Below, one piece after another: positions 1 to 6,584 of a stretch of DNA of 15,208 bases (positions are counted from its first letter, which is position 1; the number at the start of each line of letters is the position of its first letter). The notes below the pieces were generated by a model. It had not been told where the DNA came from and made no database searches. It saw nothing but the letters and a program-made list of their open reading frames with translations. The stretch is from JBMNNS01 sp050942625 (GTDB lineage: Bacteria > Bacillota > Dethiobacteria > DTU022 > UBA8154). The DNA is taken from NCBI GenBank assembly GCA_050942625.1, contig JBMNNS010000036.1, positions 1 through 15,208 on the forward strand, read 5' to 3'. The translations under genes and the position numbers were made by a program.

Positions 1-212
1 TAAAAGACATTAATTATCCTTTGAAAATTGCTGTAATGGGGTGTCCTGTAAATGGCCCTGGAGAAGCAAAAGAGGCCGATATCGGTATATCCGGTTCCAG
101 GGATGGGGGTATTATTTTTAAAGAAGGGAAAGTATTTAAGAAGGTAGCTTTAAATAAGCTTGTCGATGTTTTTAAGGAAGAAATGTTAGCAATAGTAAAA
201 AAAGATGAATGA
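1..212 (+). CDS. ispG: IspG (GcpE), 4-hydroxy-3-methylbut-2-enyl diphosphate synthase, C-terminal end
   Basis: Only the last 69 or so codons are present, read in the frame that starts at base 3; the start lies outside the window. The enzyme makes HMBDP from methylerythritol cyclodiphosphate in the cytosolic MEP isoprenoid pathway, using a [4Fe-4S] cluster. The visible segment has the family's C-terminal signature MGCPVNGPGEAKEADIGI. Its Cys is one of the three cluster-ligating cysteines, and the Glu of GPGEA is the unusual fourth ligand known in this family. The tail after the cluster domain (about 30 residues) ends in KKDE. The stop codon lies in the first copy of a short tandem duplication (194-234). 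The next gene is a glycosyltransferase, not proS as often seen in Firmicutes. Confidence 0.95.
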   Translation, partial: KDINYPLKIAVMGCPVNGPGEAKEADIGISGSRDGGIIFKEGKVFKKVALNKLVDVFKEEMLAIVKKDE

Positions 213-234
213 CAGTAAAAAAAAGATGAATGAC
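194..234 (+). repeat. 20/21-bp tandem duplication spanning the ispG stop codon
   Basis: Bases 194-213 and 214-234 are the same sequence (AGT, an A-run, GATGAATGAC), except that the second copy has one extra A in the run. The first copy encodes the last residues and the TGA stop of ispG. The second copy lies between that stop and the GGAGG ribosome binding site (235-239) of the next gene. This looks like a recent slippage or duplication event. Confidence 0.9.
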
Positions 235-247
235 GGAGGCTTTGTAA

Positions 248-898
248 ATGGAGGTATTAGCCCTAATACCGGCGTATAATGAGGAAAAAACGATCGGAAA
301 TGTTTTACAAACCTTAAAACAAGTTTCACTTATAACCAAGATCATTGTTGTTAGTGATGGTTCTACAGACAACACGGTAAGTGTAGCTAAAAGTTATGAC
401 GTTGAAGTAGTGGAACTCAGGGAAAATTTGGGGAAAGGTGGAGCTATGCAAGCCGGCCTGAATAGTTTTAAGGCCGACGTAGTTCTATTTCTGGATGCCG
501 ACCTTCTGGGCTTAACTCCTCAACATGTACATAATCTTTTGGAACCGGTTCTTAATGATGAAGCAGACATGACCATTGGTATTTTTGACAGAGGAAGAAT
601 TGCTACAGACCTGGCACAAAAAATGGCACCGTACCTTTCCGGCCAGAGGGCATTAAAATTTTCGTTATTAGAAGAAATATCTGATCTAAATGTAGCACGA
701 TTCGGTGTTGAACTAGCGTTAAACCGTTATATAGAAAATTCAGGGGTAAGGGTTAAAGAAGTCACTTTACTAGATATGTCCCATGTAATGAAAGAAGAAA
801 AAATGGGAGTATGGAAAGGCATGGTTGCCCGTATGAAGATGTATTGGGAAATTCTTAAATATTTTACACTTGCTGATTCTAAAATTAAAATAAAGTGA
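248..898 (+). CDS. Family 2 glycosyltransferase (GT-A fold), small cytosolic type
   Basis: This 216-residue protein opens with LIPAYNEEKTIGNVL (6-20), the usual nucleotide-sugar binding start of GT2 enzymes. DGSTDNT follows (37-43), then the metal-binding DxD motif LDADL (82-86). A SGQRA segment (131-135) and VKEVTLLDMSH (169-179) resemble the C-terminal acceptor half of DPM1/GpgS-like enzymes. There is no membrane helix, so it is probably a soluble transferase acting on a cytosolic or membrane-associated acceptor; the sugar and acceptor cannot be read from the sequence. The ATG start has GGAGG at 235-239 with 8 bases of spacing. It follows ispG by 35 bases and probably shares its transcript. 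The downstream promoter at 906-934 separates it from rimP. Confidence 0.85.
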   Translation: MEVLALIPAYNEEKTIGNVLQTLKQVSLITKIIVVSDGSTDNTVSVAKSYDVEVVELRENLGKGGAMQAGLNSFKADVVLFLDADLLGLTPQHVHNLLEPVLNDEADMTIGIFDRGRIATDLAQKMAPYLSGQRALKFSLLEEISDLNVARFGVELALNRYIENSGVRVKEVTLLDMSHVMKEEKMGVWKGMVARMKMYWEILKYFTLADSKIKIK

Positions 899-905
899 CT
901 CTTTG

Positions 906-934
906 TTGCATCCCCGTGCCAAATGTGATAAAAT
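906..934 (+). promoter_or_regulatory. Sigma-A promoter with extended -10 for the rimP-nusA-infB operon
   Basis: The -35 is TTGCAT (906-911). A 17-base spacer leads to -10 TAAAAT (929-934), preceded by the extended -10 TGn (926-928). Transcription should begin near 941, giving a leader of about 90 bases before rimP that contains the hairpin at 970-998. The TGATAAAAT block is repeated exactly in the rpsO promoter. Confidence 0.65.
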
Positions 935-969
935 TTTGTTAGTAGCAAAGAAAGCCATATCTGTCTGAA

Positions 970-1004
970 AGAGAGTGGGCCTGCTTTACCCACTCTTTAT
1001 TCTT
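970..1004 (+). terminator. Leader attenuator hairpin upstream of rimP
   Basis: AGAGTGGG (972-979) pairs with CCCACTCT (989-996) across a 9-base loop. The stem extends by a G-U and an A-U pair (971/997, 970/998). An interrupted U-tract, UUUAUUCUU (996-1004), follows. The hairpin lies downstream of the promoter at 906-934 and upstream of the rimP ribosome binding site, so it sits inside the operon's own leader. That placement fits an attenuator; it could also terminate transcripts arriving from the glycosyltransferase. NusA-stimulated termination in a nusA operon leader is known from Bacillus subtilis. Confidence 0.65.
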
Positions 1005-1031
1005 AAAAGATGTTTTTGCGGGGAGAAAATA

Positions 1032-1490
1032 GTGGGAAATAAAATAAAAAAAGTTATTGAAGCGTTGGCACTAAGGGTAACAGGGGATTTTGGCTATGAA
1101 CTTGTCGATCTTGAGTACAAGGTTATAAAGGGAGAACCCCATGTGGTTCTTTTTATAGACAAACCCGGGGGAATTTTGCTTGAAGATTGTGAACAGGTTA
1201 GCAAATCCCTGGGAGAACTTTTGGATATTGAAGATCCTATCCCCTCCAGTTATTTGCTGGAGGTATCTTCTTGTGGGGTTGAAAGGCCTCTAAAAAAGGC
1301 CGAGGATTACAAAAGGTTTCAGGGGGAAAATGTAAAGCTAAAAACATTCCAGAAAATTAATGGGCGTAAAAATTTTATAGGAATTTTATCTGCTTTTAAT
1401 GGAGAGGAAGTCATCTTGCAAACGGAAGAAGAGGAGGAGGTTCCCATTAAATTAAGCAATATTGCCAAAGCTAACCTCTACTTAAAATAA
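1032..1490 (+). CDS. rimP: Ribosome maturation factor RimP
   Basis: RimP binds the free 30S subunit and promotes late assembly of the small-subunit head. The 152-residue protein matches the usual family length. The N-terminal alpha/beta domain contains YELVDLEY (22-29), the region around SYLLEVSSCGVERPL (73-87) and the C-terminal Sm-like beta-barrel (about 90-152). The conserved family block SSPG(L/V)xRPL reads SSCG here, with Cys81 replacing Pro. I chose GTG at 1032 because GGGGAG (1020-1025) lies 6 bases upstream and the protein then begins in register with homologues. An in-frame GTG at 975 would add 19 residues encoded through the leader hairpin and is unlikely. It is the first gene of the operon, 17 bases before nusA. 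Confidence 0.95.
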   Translation: MGNKIKKVIEALALRVTGDFGYELVDLEYKVIKGEPHVVLFIDKPGGILLEDCEQVSKSLGELLDIEDPIPSSYLLEVSSCGVERPLKKAEDYKRFQGENVKLKTFQKINGRKNFIGILSAFNGEEVILQTEEEEEVPIKLSNIAKANLYLK

Positions 1491-1507
1491 ATTGGAGGGT
1501 ATAAAAA

Positions 1508-2608
1508 GTGAACCATGACTTTATGGCAGCTCTAGAAGCCATAGAAAAAGAAAAGGGAATTAATAAAGACATTTTGTTTGAGGCTATAGAGGCTGCATTG
1601 ATTTCTGCTTACAAGCGAAATTTTAATTCTTCTCATAATGTAAAAGTTAACATTGAAAGAGAAACAGGGAAAATTAAAGTTTTTTCCTATCTTGATGTAG
1701 TAGAGAGTGTCTCCAAACCCCAGCAGGAAATACTTTTAGAAGAAGCCAGAGAAAAGGATCCGTCGTTAAAGGTAGGCGAAGTGCTGGAGTTGGAGGTTAC
1801 CCCTAAAAATTTTGGAAGAATTGCTGCCCAAACAGCCAAACAAGTGGTCATTCAACGCATACGTGAAGCTGAAAGGGAACTTATCTACGAAGAATTTGTT
1901 GATAGAGAAGAAGACATTGTGACAGGTATATTTCAGCGCTATGAACAAAAAAATGCCATCATTAACCTTGGTAAAACGGAAGCTATTTTACTGCCTTCAG
2001 AACAGATACCAGGGGAAGTTTTTAAACAAGGAGATCGTGTCAAAGTTTTTATTTTCGAGGTAAAAAAAACAACCAAAGGCCCGCAAATATTCGTTTCAAG
2101 AACGCATCCTGGTTTCCTGAAGCGGTTATTTGAACTAGAGGTACCTGAAATTTATAATGGTGTTGTGGAAATAAAATCAGTGGCACGTGAACCTGGCTAT
2201 CGCTCCAAGATTGCTGTATATTCACGTAATAAGGATGTTGATCCTATAGGAGCCTGTGTTGGGCCCCGTGGTTCGAGAGTTCAGGCCATTGTTTTGGAGC
2301 TAAAAGGAGAAAAAATTGATATAATTGAGTGGAATGAAAATCCAGAAGTTTTTGTAGCTAGTTCCCTGAGCCCTGCAAAGGTGATTCAGGTCATTATAGA
2401 CGAGGAGCGTAAGGCTGCTATGGTAGTAGTACCTGATTACCAGCTTTCCCTTGCCATAGGCAAAGAAGGGCAAAATGCCCGTTTGGCAGCCAAATTATCG
2501 GGTTGGAAAATTGATATTGTCAGTGAATCCAAATATTTTCCTCCAAAAGGGGAAGACGGGACAGTTGATGAAATAGCAGATAACGGGGATGAACCAGACG
2601 ATGGCTAA
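1508..2608 (+). CDS. nusA: Transcription termination/antitermination factor NusA
   Basis: NusA binds RNA polymerase near the RNA exit channel and modulates pausing and intrinsic termination. The 366-residue protein has the short Gram-positive architecture without the C-terminal acidic repeats of Escherichia coli. It has an N-terminal polymerase-binding domain (about 1-125), an S1 domain (about 135-200, from EEDIVTGIF), KH1 with the GPRG loop (252-255) and KH2 with GKEG (318-321). A short acidic tail follows (about 350-366). The GTG start has GGAGGG at 1494-1499 with 8 bases of spacing. Its stop overlaps the chosen ylxR start by 8 bases. It may regulate its own operon through the leader hairpin at 970-1004. 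Confidence 0.97.
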   Translation: MNHDFMAALEAIEKEKGINKDILFEAIEAALISAYKRNFNSSHNVKVNIERETGKIKVFSYLDVVESVSKPQQEILLEEAREKDPSLKVGEVLELEVTPKNFGRIAAQTAKQVVIQRIREAERELIYEEFVDREEDIVTGIFQRYEQKNAIINLGKTEAILLPSEQIPGEVFKQGDRVKVFIFEVKKTTKGPQIFVSRTHPGFLKRLFELEVPEIYNGVVEIKSVAREPGYRSKIAVYSRNKDVDPIGACVGPRGSRVQAIVLELKGEKIDIIEWNENPEVFVASSLSPAKVIQVIIDEERKAAMVVVPDYQLSLAIGKEGQNARLAAKLSGWKIDIVSESKYFPPKGEDGTVDEIADNGDEPDDG

Positions 2609-2870
2609 AAAGCGTAAGGTAGTCCAAAGAATGTGTTTGAGTTGCCGCTTAAATAAAGAAAAAAAGGAGTTGATCAGAATAGTTAGAACCCCAAAGGGTG
2701 AGATAGAACTTGATCCCACGGGGAAAAAAGCAGGCAGGGGTGCATATATTTGCCCTAGTAAGGAATGTTTACAGAAAGCAATTAAGGGAAAAGCACTGGA
2801 AAAAAACCTGCGTGCGGCAATACCTACCAATGTTATTGAACTATTGGAAGAAAAATTTAAAGGTTTTTAA
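2601..2870 (+). CDS. ylxR: YlxR (RnpM) family RNA-binding protein
   Basis: YlxR is a small basic RNA-binding protein of the nusA operon; the Bacillus subtilis protein has been described as a modulator of RNase P (RnpM). With ATG at 2601 it has 89 residues. It shows a CLSC pair near the N-terminus, KELIRIVRTPKGEIELDPTGK, the family signature GRGAYIC, and CPSKEC. The four cysteines are common in clostridial members and could form a metal site. I prefer ATG 2601 (MAKKRK) over ATG 2589, since it gives an ATGGCTAA overlap with the nusA stop like two other junctions in this window. The 2589 start would add four residues. The usual next gene, ylxQ, is absent. Confidence 0.93.
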   Translation: MAKKRKVVQRMCLSCRLNKEKKELIRIVRTPKGEIELDPTGKKAGRGAYICPSKECLQKAIKGKALEKNLRAAIPTNVIELLEEKFKGF

Positions 2871-2929
2871 GACCAAATTAAATTTTCTACTCCTAAAAGA
2901 TGAAGGGATTTATACAAAGTATTATTTTG

Positions 2930-2950
2930 TACCCCCTGGAACAGGTGGTA
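2930..2950 (+). promoter_or_regulatory. Hairpin in the ylxR-infB spacer
   Basis: Bases 2930-2938 pair with 2942-2950 around a GAA loop. The stem has nine positions with a single C/U mismatch (2934/2946). No U-tract follows, so it is not a terminator. It ends 13 bases before a strong Shine-Dalgarno sequence (2964-2971). It could be a processing, pausing or mRNA-protecting element in the infB leader. Confidence 0.45.
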
Positions 2951-2963
2951 GTTTCACAACTTT

Positions 2964-2990
2964 AAGGAGGTAAATTAAATGGAGGTGTAA
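2964..2990 (+). promoter_or_regulatory. Three-codon leader minicistron with its own Shine-Dalgarno, ahead of infB
   Basis: A very strong ribosome binding site, AAGGAGGT (2964-2971), is followed 8 bases after GGAGG by ATG GAG GTG TAA (2979-2990), encoding Met-Glu-Val. The infB Shine-Dalgarno, GGAGGTG (2981-2987), lies inside this tiny reading frame. The stop is 6 bases before the infB GTG start. Ribosomes on the minicistron would cover the infB binding site and then terminate next to its start, so reinitiation or competition is possible. That the frame is translated is inference. Confidence 0.45.
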
Positions 2991-2996
2991 TATTTA

Positions 2997-5192
2997 GTGG
3001 CTAAAGTAAGAGTATATGAATTGGCAAAGGAATTGGGAATAAATAGTAAAAAATTAATAACCGTTTTGCGGGAGCTTCATGTTGATGTAAAAAACCATAT
3101 GAGTACCCTTGATAAAACTTTGGCTAAAAAAATCATGGATATGTTGACAACAGGGGAAAAAAAACCAATAGATGAAACAACCGAAGTACCAAAAGAAGAG
3201 CCCAAAAAAGAAGCAACCATACAAGGGGAGCATAAGGAAGAAGAGCCCAAAGGTGAGGAAGAAGAACCCCAAAAAGGGTTAGACAAAAAAGAAACCGCAC
3301 CAAATATAACTGCAACCCTGGAGAAAAAGCATCCTGCAGAAGCTAAAAAAAAGAAAGCAGATAAAAAAGGGAAGGTTGTCAAAACAAGTCGGAAGTCAAG
3401 AAAAGCAGCAAAAATTGCTTCATCAAAGAAACCACAACCAGAACAGGCACTTATTTTGGAGGGAAGAGTTACGGTTGGGGAATTGGCAGGAAGGTTGGAT
3501 GTACCTGCCTCAGACATTTTAGCCAAACTGTTGGATTTGGGGATTATTTCTAATATCAATAAAGAAATTGACAGGGATGAGTTGGAATTATTATCCAGCG
3601 AATATGATATTAAATTTCAATTAGAAGCTGATCCTGATGAAGAAGAACTATTAACCCTGATTGAAGAAGATGAAGAAAACAGTATTTTGAAACCAAGGTC
3701 CCCGGTTATAACTGTTTTAGGACATGTGGATCATGGTAAAACTTCCTTGTTGGATGCCATCAGAAAAACTAATATTTTGGAATCGGAAGCTGGAGGTATT
3801 ACCCAACATATTGGAGCGTACAAGGCTACAATCAAAGGGAAACAGATAACATTTTTAGATACCCCGGGGCATGAGGCTTTTACTACCATGCGGGCAAGGG
3901 GTGCCCAGGTTACCGATATAGCAGTATTGATAGTAGCGGCTGATGATGGAGTGATGCCACAAACGATTGAGGCTGTTAACCATGCCAAAGCTGCAGGTGT
4001 TCCTATTATTGTTGCTCTCAATAAGATGGATAAACCTGATGCTAACCCTGAAAGGGTTAAACAACAACTTGCTGAAATAGACTTAGTGCCAGAAGAATGG
4101 GGAGGAAATACAGTTGTTGTAGAAGTTAGTGCTTTAAAAAAAGAAGGCCTTGATGAGCTGCTGGAAATGATTATTCTCGTTTCCGAAATGGCAGAACTTA
4201 AAGCCAGTTATTCACGTTTAGCGCAGGGAACCGTCATTGAGGCAAAACTTGATAAAGGCCGTGGCCCTCTTGCAACCTTACTCGTTCAGGATGGAGTAAT
4301 CCAGGTCGGCGATCCAATCATCTGTGGAAACATATATGGAAAAGTAAGGGCAATGATTGATGACAAGGGTAAAAGAATAAAAAAAGCCCTTCCTTCTTCA
4401 CCAGTTGAAATCCTTGGTCTTAATGACGTCCCCCAGGCAGGTGACAGTTTTTTAGTTGTTAAGGATGAAAAATTAGCCCGGCAAATTGCATTAAAAAGAG
4501 GGGAGAAGCTGAGGGAAGCCACGCTGAAAAAAATCCAGAAGGTTTCTCTTGATGACTTTTTCAACCAGGCACTTGAAAATGAAATTGATTTAAATATTAT
4601 CCTGAAAGCCGATGTCCAAGGTTCAGCTGAAGCCCTGCAGGAATCCTTGATGAAAATTGAAAGTGAAGATGTTAAAATCAATATTATACACAAAGGTGTA
4701 GGTGCAATAAAGGAATCCGATGTCATGCTTGCCTCTGCCTCCAATGCCATTATTATAGGTTTTAATGTCAGCACAGATGCTAATGTTAGGAAGTTAGGGG
4801 AAAAAGAACGGGTAGATATTAGGCTTTACAGGGTCATTTATGAGGTATTGGATGACATTAAAGCTGCTATCCACGGCTTATTAAAGCCAGAGTATGAAGA
4901 AGTTAATCTGGGGCAGGCTGAAATAAGGCAAACATTTAAGGTTTCCAAGGTTGGTACAATCGCAGGTTCTTATGTCCGTGAGGGGAAAATTACCCGGAAT
5001 GCCAATATCCGGGTGCTCAGGGACGGGAAGATAATTCATGAGGGTAAAATAAGTTCCTTAAAACGCTTCAAGGACGATACAAGAGAAGTAACTACCGGCT
5101 TTGAATGTGGTATTCTCCTTGAGAATTTTAATGATTTAAAAGAAGGGGATATATTGGAAGCGTATGTTATTGAACAAGTAATTCCTTCATAA
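2997..5192 (+). CDS. infB: Translation initiation factor IF-2
   Basis: IF-2 is the GTPase that places fMet-tRNA on the 30S subunit and drives 50S joining. The 731-residue protein has an N-terminal IF2_N helical motif (about 1-52) and a Lys/Glu/Pro-rich low-complexity linker (about 55-145). A second IF2_N motif follows (about 152-205), then the G domain, domain II, domain III (from about 535) and the C-terminal fMet-tRNA binding domain. GTPase motifs are GHVDHGKT (242-249), DTPGHEA (288-294), NKMD (342-345) and SAL (378-380). The GTG start is supported by GGAGGTG (2981-2987) and a typical MAKVRVYELAKELG start. The leader has a hairpin and a minicistron but no clear promoter. Antisense and shifted open frames across the linker are composition artefacts. 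Confidence 0.98.
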   Translation: MAKVRVYELAKELGINSKKLITVLRELHVDVKNHMSTLDKTLAKKIMDMLTTGEKKPIDETTEVPKEEPKKEATIQGEHKEEEPKGEEEEPQKGLDKKETAPNITATLEKKHPAEAKKKKADKKGKVVKTSRKSRKAAKIASSKKPQPEQALILEGRVTVGELAGRLDVPASDILAKLLDLGIISNINKEIDRDELELLSSEYDIKFQLEADPDEEELLTLIEEDEENSILKPRSPVITVLGHVDHGKTSLLDAIRKTNILESEAGGITQHIGAYKATIKGKQITFLDTPGHEAFTTMRARGAQVTDIAVLIVAADDGVMPQTIEAVNHAKAAGVPIIVALNKMDKPDANPERVKQQLAEIDLVPEEWGGNTVVVEVSALKKEGLDELLEMIILVSEMAELKASYSRLAQGTVIEAKLDKGRGPLATLLVQDGVIQVGDPIICGNIYGKVRAMIDDKGKRIKKALPSSPVEILGLNDVPQAGDSFLVVKDEKLARQIALKRGEKLREATLKKIQKVSLDDFFNQALENEIDLNIILKADVQGSAEALQESLMKIESEDVKINIIHKGVGAIKESDVMLASASNAIIIGFNVSTDANVRKLGEKERVDIRLYRVIYEVLDDIKAAIHGLLKPEYEEVNLGQAEIRQTFKVSKVGTIAGSYVREGKITRNANIRVLRDGKIIHEGKISSLKRFKDDTREVTTGFECGILLENFNDLKEGDILEAYVIEQVIPS

Positions 5193-5224
5193 AACGATTT
5201 ATCATGCTGGTTGGGGGTAGTGAT

Positions 5225-5605
5225 ATGGCAAAACAGAGGGCACAAAGGGTAGGAGAAGAAATAAAAAAAGAAGTTAGTGAAATATTACATTTAGAACTGA
5301 ATGATCCCGGTTTAAAAAAAATGACCAGCGTTACAGGTGTAGAAGTAACCAGGGATTTAAGTTATGCAACTATCTATGTCAGCATTTTCGGTAATAAGGA
5401 GGAACAAAAAAAGGTATTGGAAGCGCTTGGCAGAGCAACTGGTTTTGTTCGTCTGGAAATTGGTAAAAGAATTCGACTACGCCATGTACCTGAAATAGAA
5501 TTTAAGCTTGATCATTCTATGGAATATGGTGCACATATAGAAAATGTATTAAGAGGTTTACATTCTAAACCGGGAATTAATAACGGAGCAGACGATAATG
5601 AATAA
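5225..5605 (+). CDS. rbfA: Ribosome-binding factor A (RbfA)
   Basis: RbfA is a small KH-fold protein that binds the 30S subunit near the 5' helix of 16S rRNA and acts late in its maturation. From ATG 5225 it has 126 residues, close to the family norm. Family features are MAKQRAQRVGEEIKKEVSEIL, DPGL, VTRDLSYATIYVS and the C-terminal VPEIEFKLDHSMEYG. An upstream in-frame ATG at 5204 would add seven residues. I chose 5225 because GGGGG (5213-5217) lies 7 bases before it and homologues begin MAxxR. It follows infB by 32 bases and overlaps nrnA by 8 bases (ATGAATAA). Confidence 0.95.
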   Translation: MAKQRAQRVGEEIKKEVSEILHLELNDPGLKKMTSVTGVEVTRDLSYATIYVSIFGNKEEQKKVLEALGRATGFVRLEIGKRIRLRHVPEIEFKLDHSMEYGAHIENVLRGLHSKPGINNGADDNE

Positions 5606-6578
5606 CTTTAACCTTGATACCCTTTTAGAACGCTATCATCATACTATTATTCTCATTCATATTAGGCCTGATGGGGATGCTATCGGTTCTGCCCTTGCTT
5701 TAAAAAAAGCTTTAAAACAAAGAGGAAAAGATGTTCAATTATTTTGTGCAGATGTGATACCTTCCAAATATTCTTTTCTTCCTGGTATCGAAAATTTTAA
5801 GGACCATATCAACCCCAACAATGCTGAAACCCTTGTTTTTATTTTAGATTGCAGTGATTTAGATAGACTGGGTTATATGAAGGAAACCGTTCTAAATTTA
5901 TCAGGGGTAATAGTAAACATCGATCATCATATTACCAATGATTTGTTTGGGGACTTTAATATTGTCGATGTTAATGCTTCAGCAACAGCTGAAATAATAT
6001 ACCGGCTCTTAAGGGAAAATAAAATTAACATTGATCCGGAGATAAGCCTTTGCTTATATGTAGGTATATCTTCGGATACCGGTTTTTTTAAGTATGAAAA
6101 TACTTCGCCACGGGCAATGTGTATTGCTGCCGGGCTTCTTAGACAAGGGATAAACCCTTCATTAGTGAGTCAAAAAATATTCGACGAGCTTTCCGTGCCG
6201 GCGATAAAGCTTTTAAGTGATGCACTGGCTACACTGGAATTTGAAGATGAGGGCCGAATTGCCTGGATGAAAGTTAGGGATGACATGTTGCAAAAGCACA
6301 GGGCAAAACCTGAAGAACTCGATGGTTTTGTGAACTATACAAAAAACATTGAGGGAGTAGAAGCCGGAATATTTTTTTACCATACGGATAAAAACCTGGA
6401 AACAAAAATAGCTTTTCGCTCCAAAACCATTGATGTTTCCCGGATAGCAAAAAAATTTGGCGGTGGCGGCCACCCACTAGCTGCAGGATGTACCATCAAG
6501 GGAAAACAAAATGAAGTAGAGGCTCTAGTATTAAATGCCGTAAAAAAAGCTATTAAAGAACAAGTATTACCGGAGTGA
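5598..6578 (+). CDS. nrnA: DHH/DHHA1 phosphoesterase, NrnA-like nano-RNase / pAp phosphatase
   Basis: NrnA-type enzymes degrade 2-5 nucleotide RNAs and dephosphorylate 3'-phosphoadenosine 5'-phosphate with Mn2+. The 326-residue protein has the DHH-family metal-binding motifs: HIRPDGDAIGS (21-31), DCSD (84-87) and the name motif DHH (109-111). The C-terminal DHHA1 substrate-binding domain carries GGGGHPLAAG (288-297). Placement between rbfA and truB is common in clostridia and puts short-RNA recycling in the same operon as RNA-binding factors. The ATG overlaps the rbfA stop by 8 bases, with GGAG at 5585-5588. Specificity for nano-RNA rather than other small phosphoesters (for example cyclic dinucleotide products) is inferred from the family. 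Confidence 0.93.
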   Translation: MNNFNLDTLLERYHHTIILIHIRPDGDAIGSALALKKALKQRGKDVQLFCADVIPSKYSFLPGIENFKDHINPNNAETLVFILDCSDLDRLGYMKETVLNLSGVIVNIDHHITNDLFGDFNIVDVNASATAEIIYRLLRENKINIDPEISLCLYVGISSDTGFFKYENTSPRAMCIAAGLLRQGINPSLVSQKIFDELSVPAIKLLSDALATLEFEDEGRIAWMKVRDDMLQKHRAKPEELDGFVNYTKNIEGVEAGIFFYHTDKNLETKIAFRSKTIDVSRIAKKFGGGGHPLAAGCTIKGKQNEVEALVLNAVKKAIKEQVLPE

Positions 6579-6584
6579 TCTTTC

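Noticed and set aside
975..1031. Upstream GTG start adding 19 residues to RimP
   Set aside because: It lies in the attenuator hairpin without a ribosome binding site and extends beyond the family N-terminus.
2931..2960. T-box-like GGAACAGGTGGTAG upstream of infB
   Set aside because: It lacks the ACCGCG half of the T-box, a specifier stem and a terminator, and infB is not a usual T-box target. The bases form the simple hairpin listed.
2710..2973. Open frame overlapping ylxR and running into the infB spacer, as a possible ylxQ remnant
   Set aside because: It is ylxR read in another frame; its unique end (FVPPGTGGSFTTLRR) shows nothing like an L7Ae fold.
3054..3559. Long antisense open frames across the infB linker
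   Set aside because: They arise from the Lys/Glu-rich, A-rich linker read backwards; no ribosome binding site and Phe/Ser/Leu-rich nonsense composition.
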